This document shows positions 22,845 through 39,454 of a DNA stretch of 64,000 bases, one piece after another. The DNA comes from Panulirus ornatus (taxonomy: Eukaryota; Arthropoda; Malacostraca; Decapoda; Palinuridae). The stretch is taken from positions 34,388,703-34,452,702 of the forward strand of contig NC_092234.1 in the NCBI RefSeq assembly GCF_036320965.1, given 5' to 3'. The notes under the pieces were generated by a model. The model did not search any database and was not told the DNA's origin. It saw only the letters and a list, made by a program, of their open reading frames with translations. The position numbers and the translations under genes are program-made. The stretch's first letter is position 1; each line of letters begins with the position of its first letter.

Positions 22845-24668
22845 ATTGGGGGTGACTGTGTTATTGATTGGTTGGTAGCTATATTTAATGTATGTATTGA
22901 TCATGGTGAAGTGCCTGAGGATTAGCGGAATGCATGCATAATGCCATTGTACAAAGGCAAAGGGGATAAAGGAGAGTGTTCAAATTACAGGGGCATAAGT
23001 TTGTTGAATATTCCTAGGAAATTATATGGGGGGGTATATTGAGAGGATAAAGGCATGTAAAGAAAATCAGATTGGGGAAGAGCAGTGTGGTTTCAGAAGT
23101 GGTAGAGGATGTGTGGATCAGGTGTTTGCTTTGAAGAATGTATGTGAGAAATACTTAGAAAAACAGATGGATTTGTATGTAGCATTTATAGATCTGGAGA
23201 AGGCATATGATAGGGTTGATAGAGTTACTTTGTGGAAAGTTTTAAGAGTATATGGTGTGGGAGGTAAGTTGCTAGAAGCACTGAAAAGTTTTTACCAAGG
23301 ATGTAAGGCATGTGTACGAGTAGGAAGAGAGGAAAGTGACTGGTTCCCAGTGAATGTCAGTTTGCAGGAGGGGTGCGTAATATCTCCATGGTTGTTTAAT
23401 TTGTTTATGGATGGGATTGTTAGGGAGGTGAATGCAAGAGAGAGGCAAGTATGCGGTCTGTTGTGGATGAGAGGGCTTAGGAAGTGATTCAGTTGCTATT
23501 CACTGATGATGCAGCGCTTGTGGCTGATTCAGGTGAGAAACTGCAGAAGTTGGTGACTGGGTTTGGTAAATTGCATGAAAGAAGAAAGTTGAGAGTAGAT
23601 GTGAATAAGAGCAAGGTTATTAGGTTCAGTAGGGTTGAGGGACAAGTTAATTGGGAGGTAAGTTTGATTGGAGAAAAACTGGAGGAAATGAAGTGTTTTA
23701 GATATCTGGGAGTGGACGTAGCCATGGATGGAACCATGGAAGCAGAAATGAGTCATAGGGTGGGGGAGGGAGCGAAGGTTCTGGGAGCATTGAAGGTGAG
23801 AACATTATCTCGGAGAGCAAAAATGGGTATGTATGGAGGAATTGTGGTTCCAACGATGTAATATGGTTGCGAGGCATGTGCTATAGATAGGGTTGTGTGG
23901 AGGAAGGTGGATGTGTTGCAAATGATATGTTTGAGGACAATATGTAGTGTGAGCTGGTCTGATTGAATAAGTTATGAAAGGGTAAGAGAGATGTGTGGTA
24001 ACAGAAAGAGTTTGGTTGAGAGAGCAGAAGAGGGTGTGTTAAAATGGTTTGGACACATTGAGTGAATGAGTGAGGAAAGATTGACAAAGAGGATATATGT
24101 GTCAGAGGTGGAGGGAAGAAGGAGAAGCGGGAGACCAAATTGGAGGTGGAAGGATGGAGCGAAAAAGATTTTGAGCAATCGGGGCCTGAACTTACAGGAG
24201 TGTGAAAGGTGTGCAAGGAATAGAGTTGATTGTAACGATGTGGTATACCGGGGTCAACATGCTGTCAGTGGATTGAACCAGGGAATGTGAAGCATCTAGG
24301 GTAAACCATGGAAAGGTCTGTTGGGCCTGGATTTAGAAAGGGAGCTCTAGTTTCGGTGTATTATACATGAGAGGTTGAGACTGAGTGTGAATAAATGTGG
24401 CCTTTTTCATCTGTTCCTGGCACTGCCTCGCTGGAGGGGGAGGGATGCTAGTTCATTTGTGGCGGTGTGGCGACGGGAATGGATGAAGGGAGCAAGTATG
24501 GATATGTACATGTGTGTATATGTGTATGTATACGTTAAAATGTATATATGCGTGTGTGGGCGTTTATGTGTGTACATGTGTATGTTGGGTGGGTTGGGCC
24601 TTCCTCGTCTGTTTCCTTGTGCTACCTTGCTGACGCAGGAGATGGCAATGAAGTTTAATGAAAATAGA
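22845..24668 (+). mobile_element. RTE copy 13, moderately old, RT to tail
   Basis: Starts at the GGDCVIDWL-like segment, passes CGFRSGRGCVDQVF, AFIDLEKAYDRVDR, LQEGCVISPWLFN and LLFTDDAALVADSGEK (active site FTDD rather than FADD), then the C-terminal domain in shifted frames and an ancestral long 3' UTR with a diverged hairpin. RT frames of 153 and 125 codons overlap by 4 bp around 23485, showing a single frameshift. Confidence 0.8.
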
Positions 24669-24842
24669 AAAAAATAATGTGTATATATATGTATGTATGT
24701 GTTGATATGCATATGTGTGTGTGTATGGGTATTTATGTATATATATATGTATATGAGTGGATAGGTCATTCTTTGTTTCCTGGTGCTACCTCGCTGATGC
24801 GAGAAATGGGGATCAAGGTTAATGAAATAAATGTATCGAATA
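24669..24842 (+). repeat. Second RTE-type tail in tandem
   Basis: After copy 13's own tail comes another TATATGTATGTATGTG-type low-complexity stretch followed by a second hairpin-type end (TTTCCTGGTGCTACCTCGCT, then GATGCGAGAAATGGGG) and an A-rich end. It is a second 3' terminus without coding sequence. Confidence 0.65.
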
Positions 24843-24847
24843 TATTT

Positions 24848-24944
24848 TTTCCTGCTTGATCGCTGTTCCCCACATTAGTGAGGTAGTGCCAGGAAACAGA
24901 TGAAGAAAGGCATATGTACTCATGTACACATATATATTTATTTT
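24848..24944 (-). repeat. Inverted RTE tail fragment
   Basis: Minus-strand hairpin-type 3' end (GTTCCCCACATTAGTGAGG, then AGTGCCAGGAAACAG), nested between a plus tail and the tail of the next minus copy. It is diverged and so is an older layer. Confidence 0.6.
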
Positions 24945-27900
24945 GTTTATTTATTTTGCTTTGTCGCTGTCTCCTGCATTAGCAAGGTAGCGCAAGGAAA
25001 CAGACGAAAGAATGGCCCAACCCACCCACATACACATGTATATACATACACGTCCACACACGCAAATATACATATCTATGCATCTCAAGGTATACATATA
25101 TATACACACACAGACATATACATATATACACATGTACATAATTCATATTGTCTGCCTTTATTCATTCCCATCGCCACCTTGCCACACATGTAATAACAAC
25201 CCCCTCCCCCCTCATGTGTACGAGGTAGCGCTAGGAAAAGACAACAAAGGCCTCATTCATTCACACTCAGTCTGTAGCTGTCATGTAATAATGCACCAAA
25301 ACTACAGCTCCCTTTCCACATCCAGGCCTCACAGAACTTTCCATGGTTTACCCAAGATGCTTCACATGCCCTGGTTCAATCCATTGACAGCACACCGACC
25401 CCGGTATACCACATCGTTCCAATTCACTCTATTCCTTGCACACCTTTCACCCTCGTGCATGTTCAGGCCCCGATCGCTCAAAATCTTTACTTCTGCTTCC
25501 ATGGTTCCATCCGCTGCCAAATCCACTCCCAGATATCTAAAACATTTCACTTCCTCCAGTTTTTCTCCATTCAAACTTACCTCCCAATTGACTTGGCCTT
25601 CAACCCTACTGTACCTAATAACCTTGCTTTTATTCACATTTACTCTCAACTTTCTTCTTTCACACACTTTACCAAACTCAGTCACCAGCTTCTGCAGTTT
25701 CTCACATGAATCAGCCACCAGCGCTGTATCATCAGCAAACAACAACTGACTCACTTCCCAAGCTCTCTCATCCACAACAGACTGCATACTTGCCTCTCTT
25801 TTCAAAACTCTTGCATTCACCTCCCTAACAACCCCATCCATAAGCAAATTAAACAATCATGGAGACATCACACACCCCTGCCGCAAACCTACATTCACTG
25901 AGAACCAATCACTTTCCTCTCTTCCTACATGCACACATGCCTTACATCCTCGATAAAAACTTTTCACTGCTTCTAACAACTTGCCTCCCACACCATATAT
26001 TCTTAATACCTTCCACAGAGCATCTCTATCAACTCTTATCATATGCCTTCTCCAGATCCATAAATGCTACATACAAATCCATTTGCTTTTCTAAGTATTT
26101 CTCACATACATTCTGCAAAGCAAACACCTGATCCACACATCCTCTACCACTTCTAAAGCCACACTGCTCTTCCCCAGTCTGATGCTCTGTACATGCCTTC
26201 ACCCTCTCAATCATTACCCTCCCATATAATTTCCCAGGAATACTCAAACTTATACATCTGTAATTTGAGCACTCACCTTTATCCCCTTTGCCTTTGTACA
26301 GTGGCACTATGCAAGCATTCCACCAATCCTCAGACACCTCACCATGAGTCATACATACATTAAATAACCTTACCAACCAGTCAACAACACAGTCACCCCC
26401 TTTTTTAAGAAATTCCACTGCATTACCATCCAAACCCGCTGCCTTGCCAGCTTTCATCTTCCGCAAAGCTTTTACTACCTCTTCTCTGTTTACCAAATCA
26501 TTTTCCCTAACCCTCTCATTTTGCATACCACCATGACCAAAACATCCTATATCTGCCACTCTATCATCAAACACATTCAACAAACCTTCAAAATACTCAC
26601 TCCATCTCCTTCTCACATCACCACTACTTGTTATCACCTCCCCATTAGCCCCCTTCACTGAAGTTCCCATTTGCTCCCTTGTCTTACGCACTTTATTTAC
26701 CTCCTTCCTAAACATCTTTTTATCCTCCCGAAAATTTAATGACACTCTCTCACCCCAACCCTCATTTGCCCTCTTTTTCACCTCTTGCACCTTTCTCTTA
26801 ACCTCCTGCCTCTTTCTTGTATACATCTCCCAATCATTTGCATTATTTCCCTGCAAAAATCATCCAAATGCCTCTCTCTTCTCTTTCAGTAATAATCTTA
26901 CTTCTTCATCCCACCACTCACTACCGTTTCTAATCTGCCCACCTCCCATGCTTCTCATTCCACAAGCATCTTTTGCACAAGCCATCACTGCTTCCCTAAA
27001 TACATCCCATTCCTCTCCCACTCACCTTACGTACTTTGTTCTCACCTTCTTCCATTCTGTACTCAGTCTCTCCTGGTACTTCCTCACACAAGTGTCCTTC
27101 CCAATCTCACTGACTCTCACCACTCTCTTCACCCCAACAGTCTCTCTTCTATACTGAAAACCTCTACAAATCTTCACCTTTCTCCTCCACAAGATAATGA
27201 TCAGACATCCCTCCAGTTGCACCTCTCAGCACATTAACATCCAAAAGTCTCTTTTTTGCTCGCCTATCAATTAACACGTAATCCAATAATACTCTCTGGC
27301 CATCTCTCCTACTTACATGCATATACTTATGTATATCTTTCTTTTTAAACCAGGTATTCCCAATCACTAGTCCTTTTTCAGCGCACAAATCTACAAGCTC
27401 TTCACCATTTCCATTTACAACATTGAACATCCCATGTACACCAATCATTCCCTCAACTGCCACATTACTCGCCTTTGCATTCAAATCACCCATCACTATA
27501 ATCTGGTCTCGTGCATCAAAACTACGAACACACTCACTCAGCTGCTTCCAAAACACTTGCCTTTCATGATCTTTCTTCTCATGCCCAGGTGCATATGCAC
27601 CAATAATCACCAATCTCTCTCCTTCCTCTTTCAGTTTTACCCATATCAATCTAGAGTTTACTTCCTTACACTCTATCACATACTCCCACCACTCCTGTTT
27701 CAGGAGTAGTGCTACTCCTTCCCTTGCTCTTGTCCTCTCACCAACCCCTGACTTCTCCCAAGACATTCCCAAACCACTCTTCCCCTTTACCCTTGAGCTT
27801 CGTTTCACTCAGAGCCAAAACATCCAGGTTCCTTTCCTCAAACATACCATATGTTGGTTACATCCACTCACATTTAGACACCCCAATCTGAGCCTTCAAG

Positions 27901-28003
27901 GAGGATGAGCACTCCCCATGTGACTCTTTCTTCTGTTTTCCCTTTTAGAAAGTTGAAATATAAGGAAGGGAGAGTTTCTATCCCCCTGCTCCCATCCCCT
28001 TTT
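24945..28003 (-). mobile_element. RTE copy 14, near full length with internal deletion
   Basis: Minus-strand copy with tail, long 3' UTR, ORF and part of the 5' UTR. About 426 bp of the C-terminal region is missing at 25487-25489; the deletion is in frame, so the last RT block (GTMEAEV) runs straight into KILSDRG. RT and linker frames of 164, 61 and 275 codons and an endonuclease frame of 214 codons remain, separated by frameshifts near 26035 and 27190 and other lesions. Confidence 0.85.
26029..27808 (-). pseudogene. RTE endonuclease-linker-RT segment, broken
   Basis: Endonuclease part (27164-27808) retains VMGDLNAKASN, the NTWFKKKDIHKY segment, LLDYVLIDRRAK and GGMSDHYLVE; its last residues are out of frame after one indel. 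The linker/RT part (26029-26856) retains [42 protein letters not shown] and AFMDLEKAYD, then hits an indel in the string of Ts near 26035. Both activities would be lost in one protein. Confidence 0.75.
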
Positions 28004-30460
28004 TATTTATTATACTTAGTTGCTGTCTCCATAGTTTACCCCAAACCCTTCACATGCCCTGGTTAAATCTATTGATAGCACATCGACCCTGGTATACCAC
28101 ATCATTTCAATTCACTCTATTCCTTGGTTCCATCTGCCGACAAATCCACTCCCAGATATCTAAAATACTTCACTTCCTCCAGTTTTTCTCCATTCAAACT
28201 TACCTCCCAACTGACATGTCCCTCACCCCTACTGAACCTAATAACCATGCTCTTATTCACATTTACTCTCAACTTTCTTCTTTCACACACTTTATCAAAC
28301 TTAGTCACCAGCTACTGCAGTTTCTCACCAGAATCAGCCACCAGCACTGTATCATCAACAAACAACAACTGACTCACTTCCCTAGCCCTCTAATCCACAA
28401 CAGACTGCATACTTGCCCCTCTCCCCAAAACTCTTGCATTCACCTCCCTAACAACCCCATCCATAAACAAATTAAATAACCATGGAGACATTACACACCC
28501 CTGCCGCAAACCAACATTCACTGGGAACTCATCACTTTCCTCTCTTCCTACTCGTACACATGCCTTACATCCTCGATAAACATCTTATGTTCTTAATACC
28601 TTCAACAGAGCATCTCTATCAACTCTTATCATATGCCTTCTCCAGATCCATAAATGCTACATAGAAATCCATTTGTTTTTCTGAGTATTTCTCGCATACT
28701 TTCTTCACAGCAAACACCCGATCCACACATCCTCTACCACTTCTGAATCCACACTGCTCTTCCCCAATCTGATGCTCTGTACTTGCCTTTATGCTGTCAA
28801 TCAATATCCTTCAATATGAATTCCCAGGAATACTCAGTAATATTATAACTCTGTAATTTGAACACTTGCCTTTATTCCCTTTTCCTTTATACAGTGGCAC
28901 TATACATGCATTTCACCAATCCTCAGGCACTTCACCATGAACCATACATATATTAAATATTCTCACCAACCAGTCAACATCACAGTCACCCCCTTTTTTA
29001 ATATATTCCACTGCAGTACCATCCAAACCTGCCGCCTTGCCGGGTACACCTCGACCAAAACACCCTATATCTGCCACTCTATCATCAAACACATTCAACA
29101 GACCTTCAAAATACTCATTCCATCTCCTTCTCACTTCACCACTACATGTTATTACTTCCCCATTTGCCCCTTCACCGATGTTCCCATTTGTTCTCTTGTC
29201 TTATGCACTTTATATACCTCCTTCCTAAACATATTTTTATCCTCCCTAAAATTTAATGATACTCTCACCCCAACTCTCATTTGCCCTCTTTTTCACCTCT
29301 TGCACTTTTCTGTTGACCTCCTGCCTTTTTCTTTTATACATCTCTTAGTCATTTGCACTATTTCTCTGCACAAATCGTCCAGATGTCTCCCTCATCTCTT
29401 TCACTAACAATCTTACTGCTTCATCCCACCACTCACTATCCTTTCTAATCTTCTTACCTCCCACCTTTCTCGTGCCACACGCATCTTTCACGTAAACCAT
29501 CACTGCTTCCCCAAATACTTCCCATTCCTCCCCCACTCCCCTTACATCATTTGCTCTCACCTTTTTCCATTCTGCACTCAATCTCACCTGTTACTTCCTC
29601 ACACAAGTCTTTTCCAAGCTCACTTACTCTCACCACTCTCTTCACCCCAACATTCTCTCTCCTTTTCTGAAAACCTCTACAAATCTTCACCTTCGCCTCT
29701 ACAAGATAATGGTCAGACATCCCTCCAGTTGCCCCTGTCAGCGCACTGACATGACATCTAAAAGTCTCTCTTTTGCACTCTTATCAATTAACACACAATC
29801 CAGTAATGCTCTCTGGCCATCCCTCCTACTTACATATGTATACTTATGTATACCTCTCTCTTTAAACCAGGTATTCCCAATCACCAGTCCTTTTTCAGCA
29901 CACAAATCTACAAGCTCTTCACCATTTCCATTTCCAACACTGAACACCCCATGTACACCAATTATACCCTCAACTACCACATTAATCATCTTTGCATTAA
30001 AATCACCCATCACTATAACCCAGTCTCGTGCATCAAAGCTGCTAACACACCTCACTCAGCTGCTCCCAAAACCGTTGCCTCTCACAGTCTTTCTTCTCAT
30101 GCCCAGGTGCACCAATAATCACCCATCTTTCTCCATCCACTTTCAGTTTTTACCTATATCACTCTAGAATATACTTTTGTACACTCTATCACATGCTGCC
30201 ACAACTCTTGCTTCAGGAGTAGTGCTACTCCTTCCTTTGCTCTCATCCTCTCACCAACCTCTGACTTTACTCCCAAGACATACCCAAACCACTCTTCCCC
30301 TTTACCCTTAAGCTTCTTTTCACTCAGAGCCAAAACATTCAGGTTCCTTTCTTCAAACATATTACCTATCTCTCTTTTTTCTCATCTTGGTTACATCCAC
30401 ACAGATTTAGACACCCCAATCTGAGCCTTCAAGGGGGATGAGCACTCCCCGCATGACTCC
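28004..30460 (-). mobile_element. RTE copy 15, 5'-complete ORF start, two deletions
   Basis: Minus-strand copy with a shortened tail (deleted directly after the CTGTCTCC of the hairpin) and an in-body deletion at about 28126 that removes most of the C-terminal domain. It extends through RT, linker and endonuclease to the first codons of the ORF (segment for GVMRGVLIPLEGSD-like). The 5' end is a sharp head-to-head join with the plus copy beginning at 30461. Longest frame 105 codons. Confidence 0.8.
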
Positions 30461-31850
30461 GGCAAGGCGGCGGGTTTGGATGGTATTTCAGTGGAATTTG
30501 TTAAAAAAGGTGGTGACTGTGTTGTTGACTGGTTGGTAAGGATATTCAGTGTATGTATGGTTCATGGTGAGGTGCCTGAGAATTGTTGGAATGCATGCAT
30601 AGTGCCTTTGTTCAAAGGCAAAGGGGATAAATGTGAGTGTTTAAGGGAGGTGAATGCAAGAGTTTTGGAGAGAGGGGCAAGTATGCAGTCTGTTGTGGAT
30701 GAGAGGGCTTGGGAAGTGAGTCAGTTGTTGTTTGCTGATGATACAATACTGGTGGCTGATTCGGACGAGAAACTGCAGAGGTTGGTGAGTGAATTAGGTA
30801 AAGTGTGTGAAAGAAAAAAGTTGAGAGTAAATGTGAATGAGAGCAATGTTGTTAGGTTCAGTAGGGTTGAGGGACAAGTTAATTGGGAGGTAAGTTTGGA
30901 TGGAGAAAAGCTGGAGGAAATGAAGTGTTTTAGATATCTGGGAGTGGACTTAGCAGTGGATGGAATCATGGAAGCGGAAGTGAGTCACAGTGTGGGGAGG
31001 GGGCGAAGGTTCTGGGAGCTTTGAAGAATGTGTGAAAGGTAAGAACATTATCTCGGAGAGGAAAAATGAGTATGTGTGAAGAAATAATGGTTCCAACAAT
31101 GTTATATTGTTACAAGGTATGGGCTATAGATAGGGTTGTGCAGAGTAGGGTGTATGTGTTGAAAAAGAAATGTTTGAGGACACTATGTGGAGTTAGGTGC
31201 TTTGATCAAGTAAGTAATGAATGGTAAGAGGGATGTATGGTAATATAAAGAGTGTGGTTGAGAGAGCAGAAGAGGGTATGATAAAATGATTTGGACATGT
31301 GGAGAGAATTAGTGAGGAAAGATTGACAAAGAGGATATATGTGTCAGAGGTTGTCGGAAAAAGGGGAAGTAGGAGACCAAATTGGAAATGGAAGGATGGA
31401 GAGAAAAAGATTTTGAGTGATCGGGGCCTGAACATACAGGAGGGTGAAAGGCATGCAAGGAATATGGTGAATTAGAATGATGTGGTATACCAGGGTTGAT
31501 GTGCTGTCAATGGATTGAACCAAGGCATGTGAAGCGTCTGGGGATAACCATGGAAAGGTCTTTGGGGCCTATATGTGGAATGGGAGCTGTGGTTTTGGTG
31601 CATTACACATGACAGCTAGAGACTGTGTGAACAAATGTAGCCTTTTTCGTGTTTTCCTGCTGCTACCACGCTGGGGGATGGATGCTTTTTCGTGTGTGGT
31701 GGGGTGGTGACGAGAATGGATGAAGGCAGCAAATATGGATATGTACAAGTGTATGTATATGTATATGTCTGTGTATGTATATGTATGTATACATTGAAAT
31801 GTATATGTATGTATATGTGCATGTATGGGCCTTTATGTATATGTATATAT
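30461..31850 (+). mobile_element. RTE copy 16, internally deleted
   Basis: Plus-strand copy starting at GKAAGLDG-type sequence. About 445 bp of RT is missing after KGDKCEC, in frame, so VPLFKGKGDKCEC joins LREVNARVLERG and the frame continues through LLFADDTILVADSDEK to 31024. The C-terminal domain is then broken by many changes, and an ancestral 3' UTR follows. The tail is cut at GGGCCTTTATGTAT, where an inverted copy begins after (TTTA)n. Confidence 0.8.

Positions 31851-34623
<2,773 letters not shown>

Positions 34624-34657
<34 letters not shown>
34624..34657. repeat. (TA)n junction between inverted copies
   Basis: TA tract flanked by CATTCATATA on the left and TATATGAATGG on the right, giving a perfect palindromic junction between a minus copy and a plus copy. 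Confidence 0.95.
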
Positions 34658-34660
<3 letters not shown>

Positions 34661-35700
34661 TGGAGAAAAACTGGAGGAAGTAAAGTGTTTTATATATCTG
34701 GGAGTGGATCTGGCAGCGGATGGAACCATGGAAGCGGAAGTGAATCATAGGGTGGGGGAGGGGGCGAAAATCCTGGGAGCCTTGAAGAATGTGTGGAAGT
34801 CGAGAACATTATCTCAGAAAGCAAAAATGGGTATGTTTGAAGGAATAGTGGTTCCAACAATGTTGTATGGTTGCGAGGCGTGGGCTATGGATAGAGTTGT
34901 GCGCAGGAGGGTGGATGTGCTGGAAATGAGATGTTTGAGGACAATGTGTGGTGTGAGGTGGTTTGATCGAGTAAGTAACGTAAGGGTAAGAGAGATGTGT
35001 GGAAATAAAAAGAGCATGGTTGAGAGAGCAGAAGAGGGTGTTTTGAAATGGTTTGGGCACATGGAGAGAATGAGTGAGGAAAGATTGACCAAGAGGATAT
35101 ATGTGTCGGAGGTGGAGGGAACGAGGAGAAGAGGGAGACCAAATTGGAGGTGGAAAGATGGAGTGAAAAAGATTTTGTGTGATCGGGGCCTGAACATGCA
35201 GGAGGGTGAAAGGAGGGCAAGGAATAGAGTGAATTGGATCGATGTGGTATACCGGGGTTGACGTGCTGTCAGTGGATTGAATCAAGGCATGTGAAGCGTC
35301 TGGGGTAAGCCATGGAAAGTTGTGTGGGGCCTGGATGTGGAAAGGGAGCTATGGTTTCGGGCATTATTGCGTGACAGCTGGAGACTGAGCGTGAACGAAT
35401 GGGGCCTTTGTTGTCTTTTCCTAGTGCTACCTCGCACACATGAGGGGGGAGGGGGATGGTATTCCATGTGTGGCGAGGTGGCGATGGGATAGGGGCAGAC
35501 AGTGTGAATTGTGTGCATGGGTATATATGTATGTGTCTGTGTGTGAATATATATGTGTACATTGAGATGTGTAGATATGTATATTTGCGTGTGTGAGCAT
35601 GTGTGTGTGTACATTGTGTATGGGGGTGGGTTGTGCCATTTCTTTCGTCTGTTTCCTTGCGCTACCTCGCAAACGCGGGAGACAGCGACAAAGCAAAATA
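34655..35700 (+). mobile_element. RTE copy 19, 5'-truncated (long 3' UTR)
   Basis: Plus-strand copy starting at the [10 protein letters not shown] segment. The C-terminal domain is fully open to the stop at 35259-35261, then a long 3' UTR with a small deletion near 35490, the hairpin and an A-run. The 229-codon frame borrows its first codons from the neighbouring inverted copy and TA tract. Confidence 0.85.
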
Positions 35701-38892
<3,192 letters not shown>

Positions 38893-39003
38893 TAAAAATA
38901 TATATATATATATGTGTGTATGTGGGTGGTTGGGCCATTTTTTCGTCTGTTTCCATGCACTACCTTGCTGATGCAGGAAACAGCGATTAAGTGTAATATA
39001 GCC
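38893..39003 (+). repeat. Second, older RTE-type tail in tandem
   Basis: Another hairpin-bearing 3' end (CTGTTTCCATGCACTACC, then TGATGCAGGAAACAG) directly after the tail of copy 20. Its outer arms pair perfectly although the sequence differs from the young copies, a compensating change. Confidence 0.7.
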
Positions 39004-39153
39004 TTGATTAGGGCTTCAGCTGCCCATGCCGTCTCAGCTAGCATAAAAGAAAGTAACTTTTACTGTAAAAGGCCATGTATTTTGTTTTTATCTTTGGTAT
39101 TCTTTCTGTTGTTTCATATTCAAAAGAAAATGATAAATGTTTCAAACTTACAG
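39004..39153. other. Intron, acceptor side of exon C
   Basis: About 150 bp of unique-looking sequence carrying the exon C branch/acceptor region. The only non-repeat intron left on this side of the exon. Confidence 0.5.
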
Positions 39154-39384
39154 GTGCTAAAGATCTTGACTAGTAATGTTGAGACTCCCTACCTCATCTG
39201 GGACAATGGAACTCGCACACAACTCATTGATTTCTTAACAACTAATCAGCAGTCTCACGTGCGAACTGGCCAGTCAGACCCAGAATATGGAGCAACCTTT
39301 GAATTTGAAGCACATGTGGATGAGCTTATCATTGGAGGGGTGTTTATCAGAATATACAATGAGCAGCCTGCCTTCCCAATACAG
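39154..39384 (+). CDS. DNAJC13: DNAJC13/RME-8 internal exon C
   Basis: Seventy-seven codons between acceptor AACTTACAG and donor GTAATA, phase 0 at both ends. Recognisable parts are VLKILTSNVETPYLIWDNGT (residues 1-20 of the exon), LIDFL, then DELIIGGVFIRIYNEQPAF near the end. The T-PYLIW-N-TR block and the G-VF-R-YNE-P-F block are hallmarks of the DNAJC13 region that follows exon B. The exon is undamaged although it is bounded by retrotransposon sequence: an RTE tail ends about 150 bp upstream and a 5'-truncated RTE copy begins about 70 bp downstream. That leaves very little ordinary intron on either side for splicing signals. Confidence 0.92.
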
Positions 39385-39454
39385 GTAATATTTGTATTAT
39401 TGTTTTTGCTTAAAGCATAGTACATCTGTTTGTGTATTTGTATATATTTGTACA
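39385..39454. other. Intron, donor side of exon C
   Basis: About 70 bp between the exon C donor and the first recognisable RTE base. T-rich. Confidence 0.5.
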
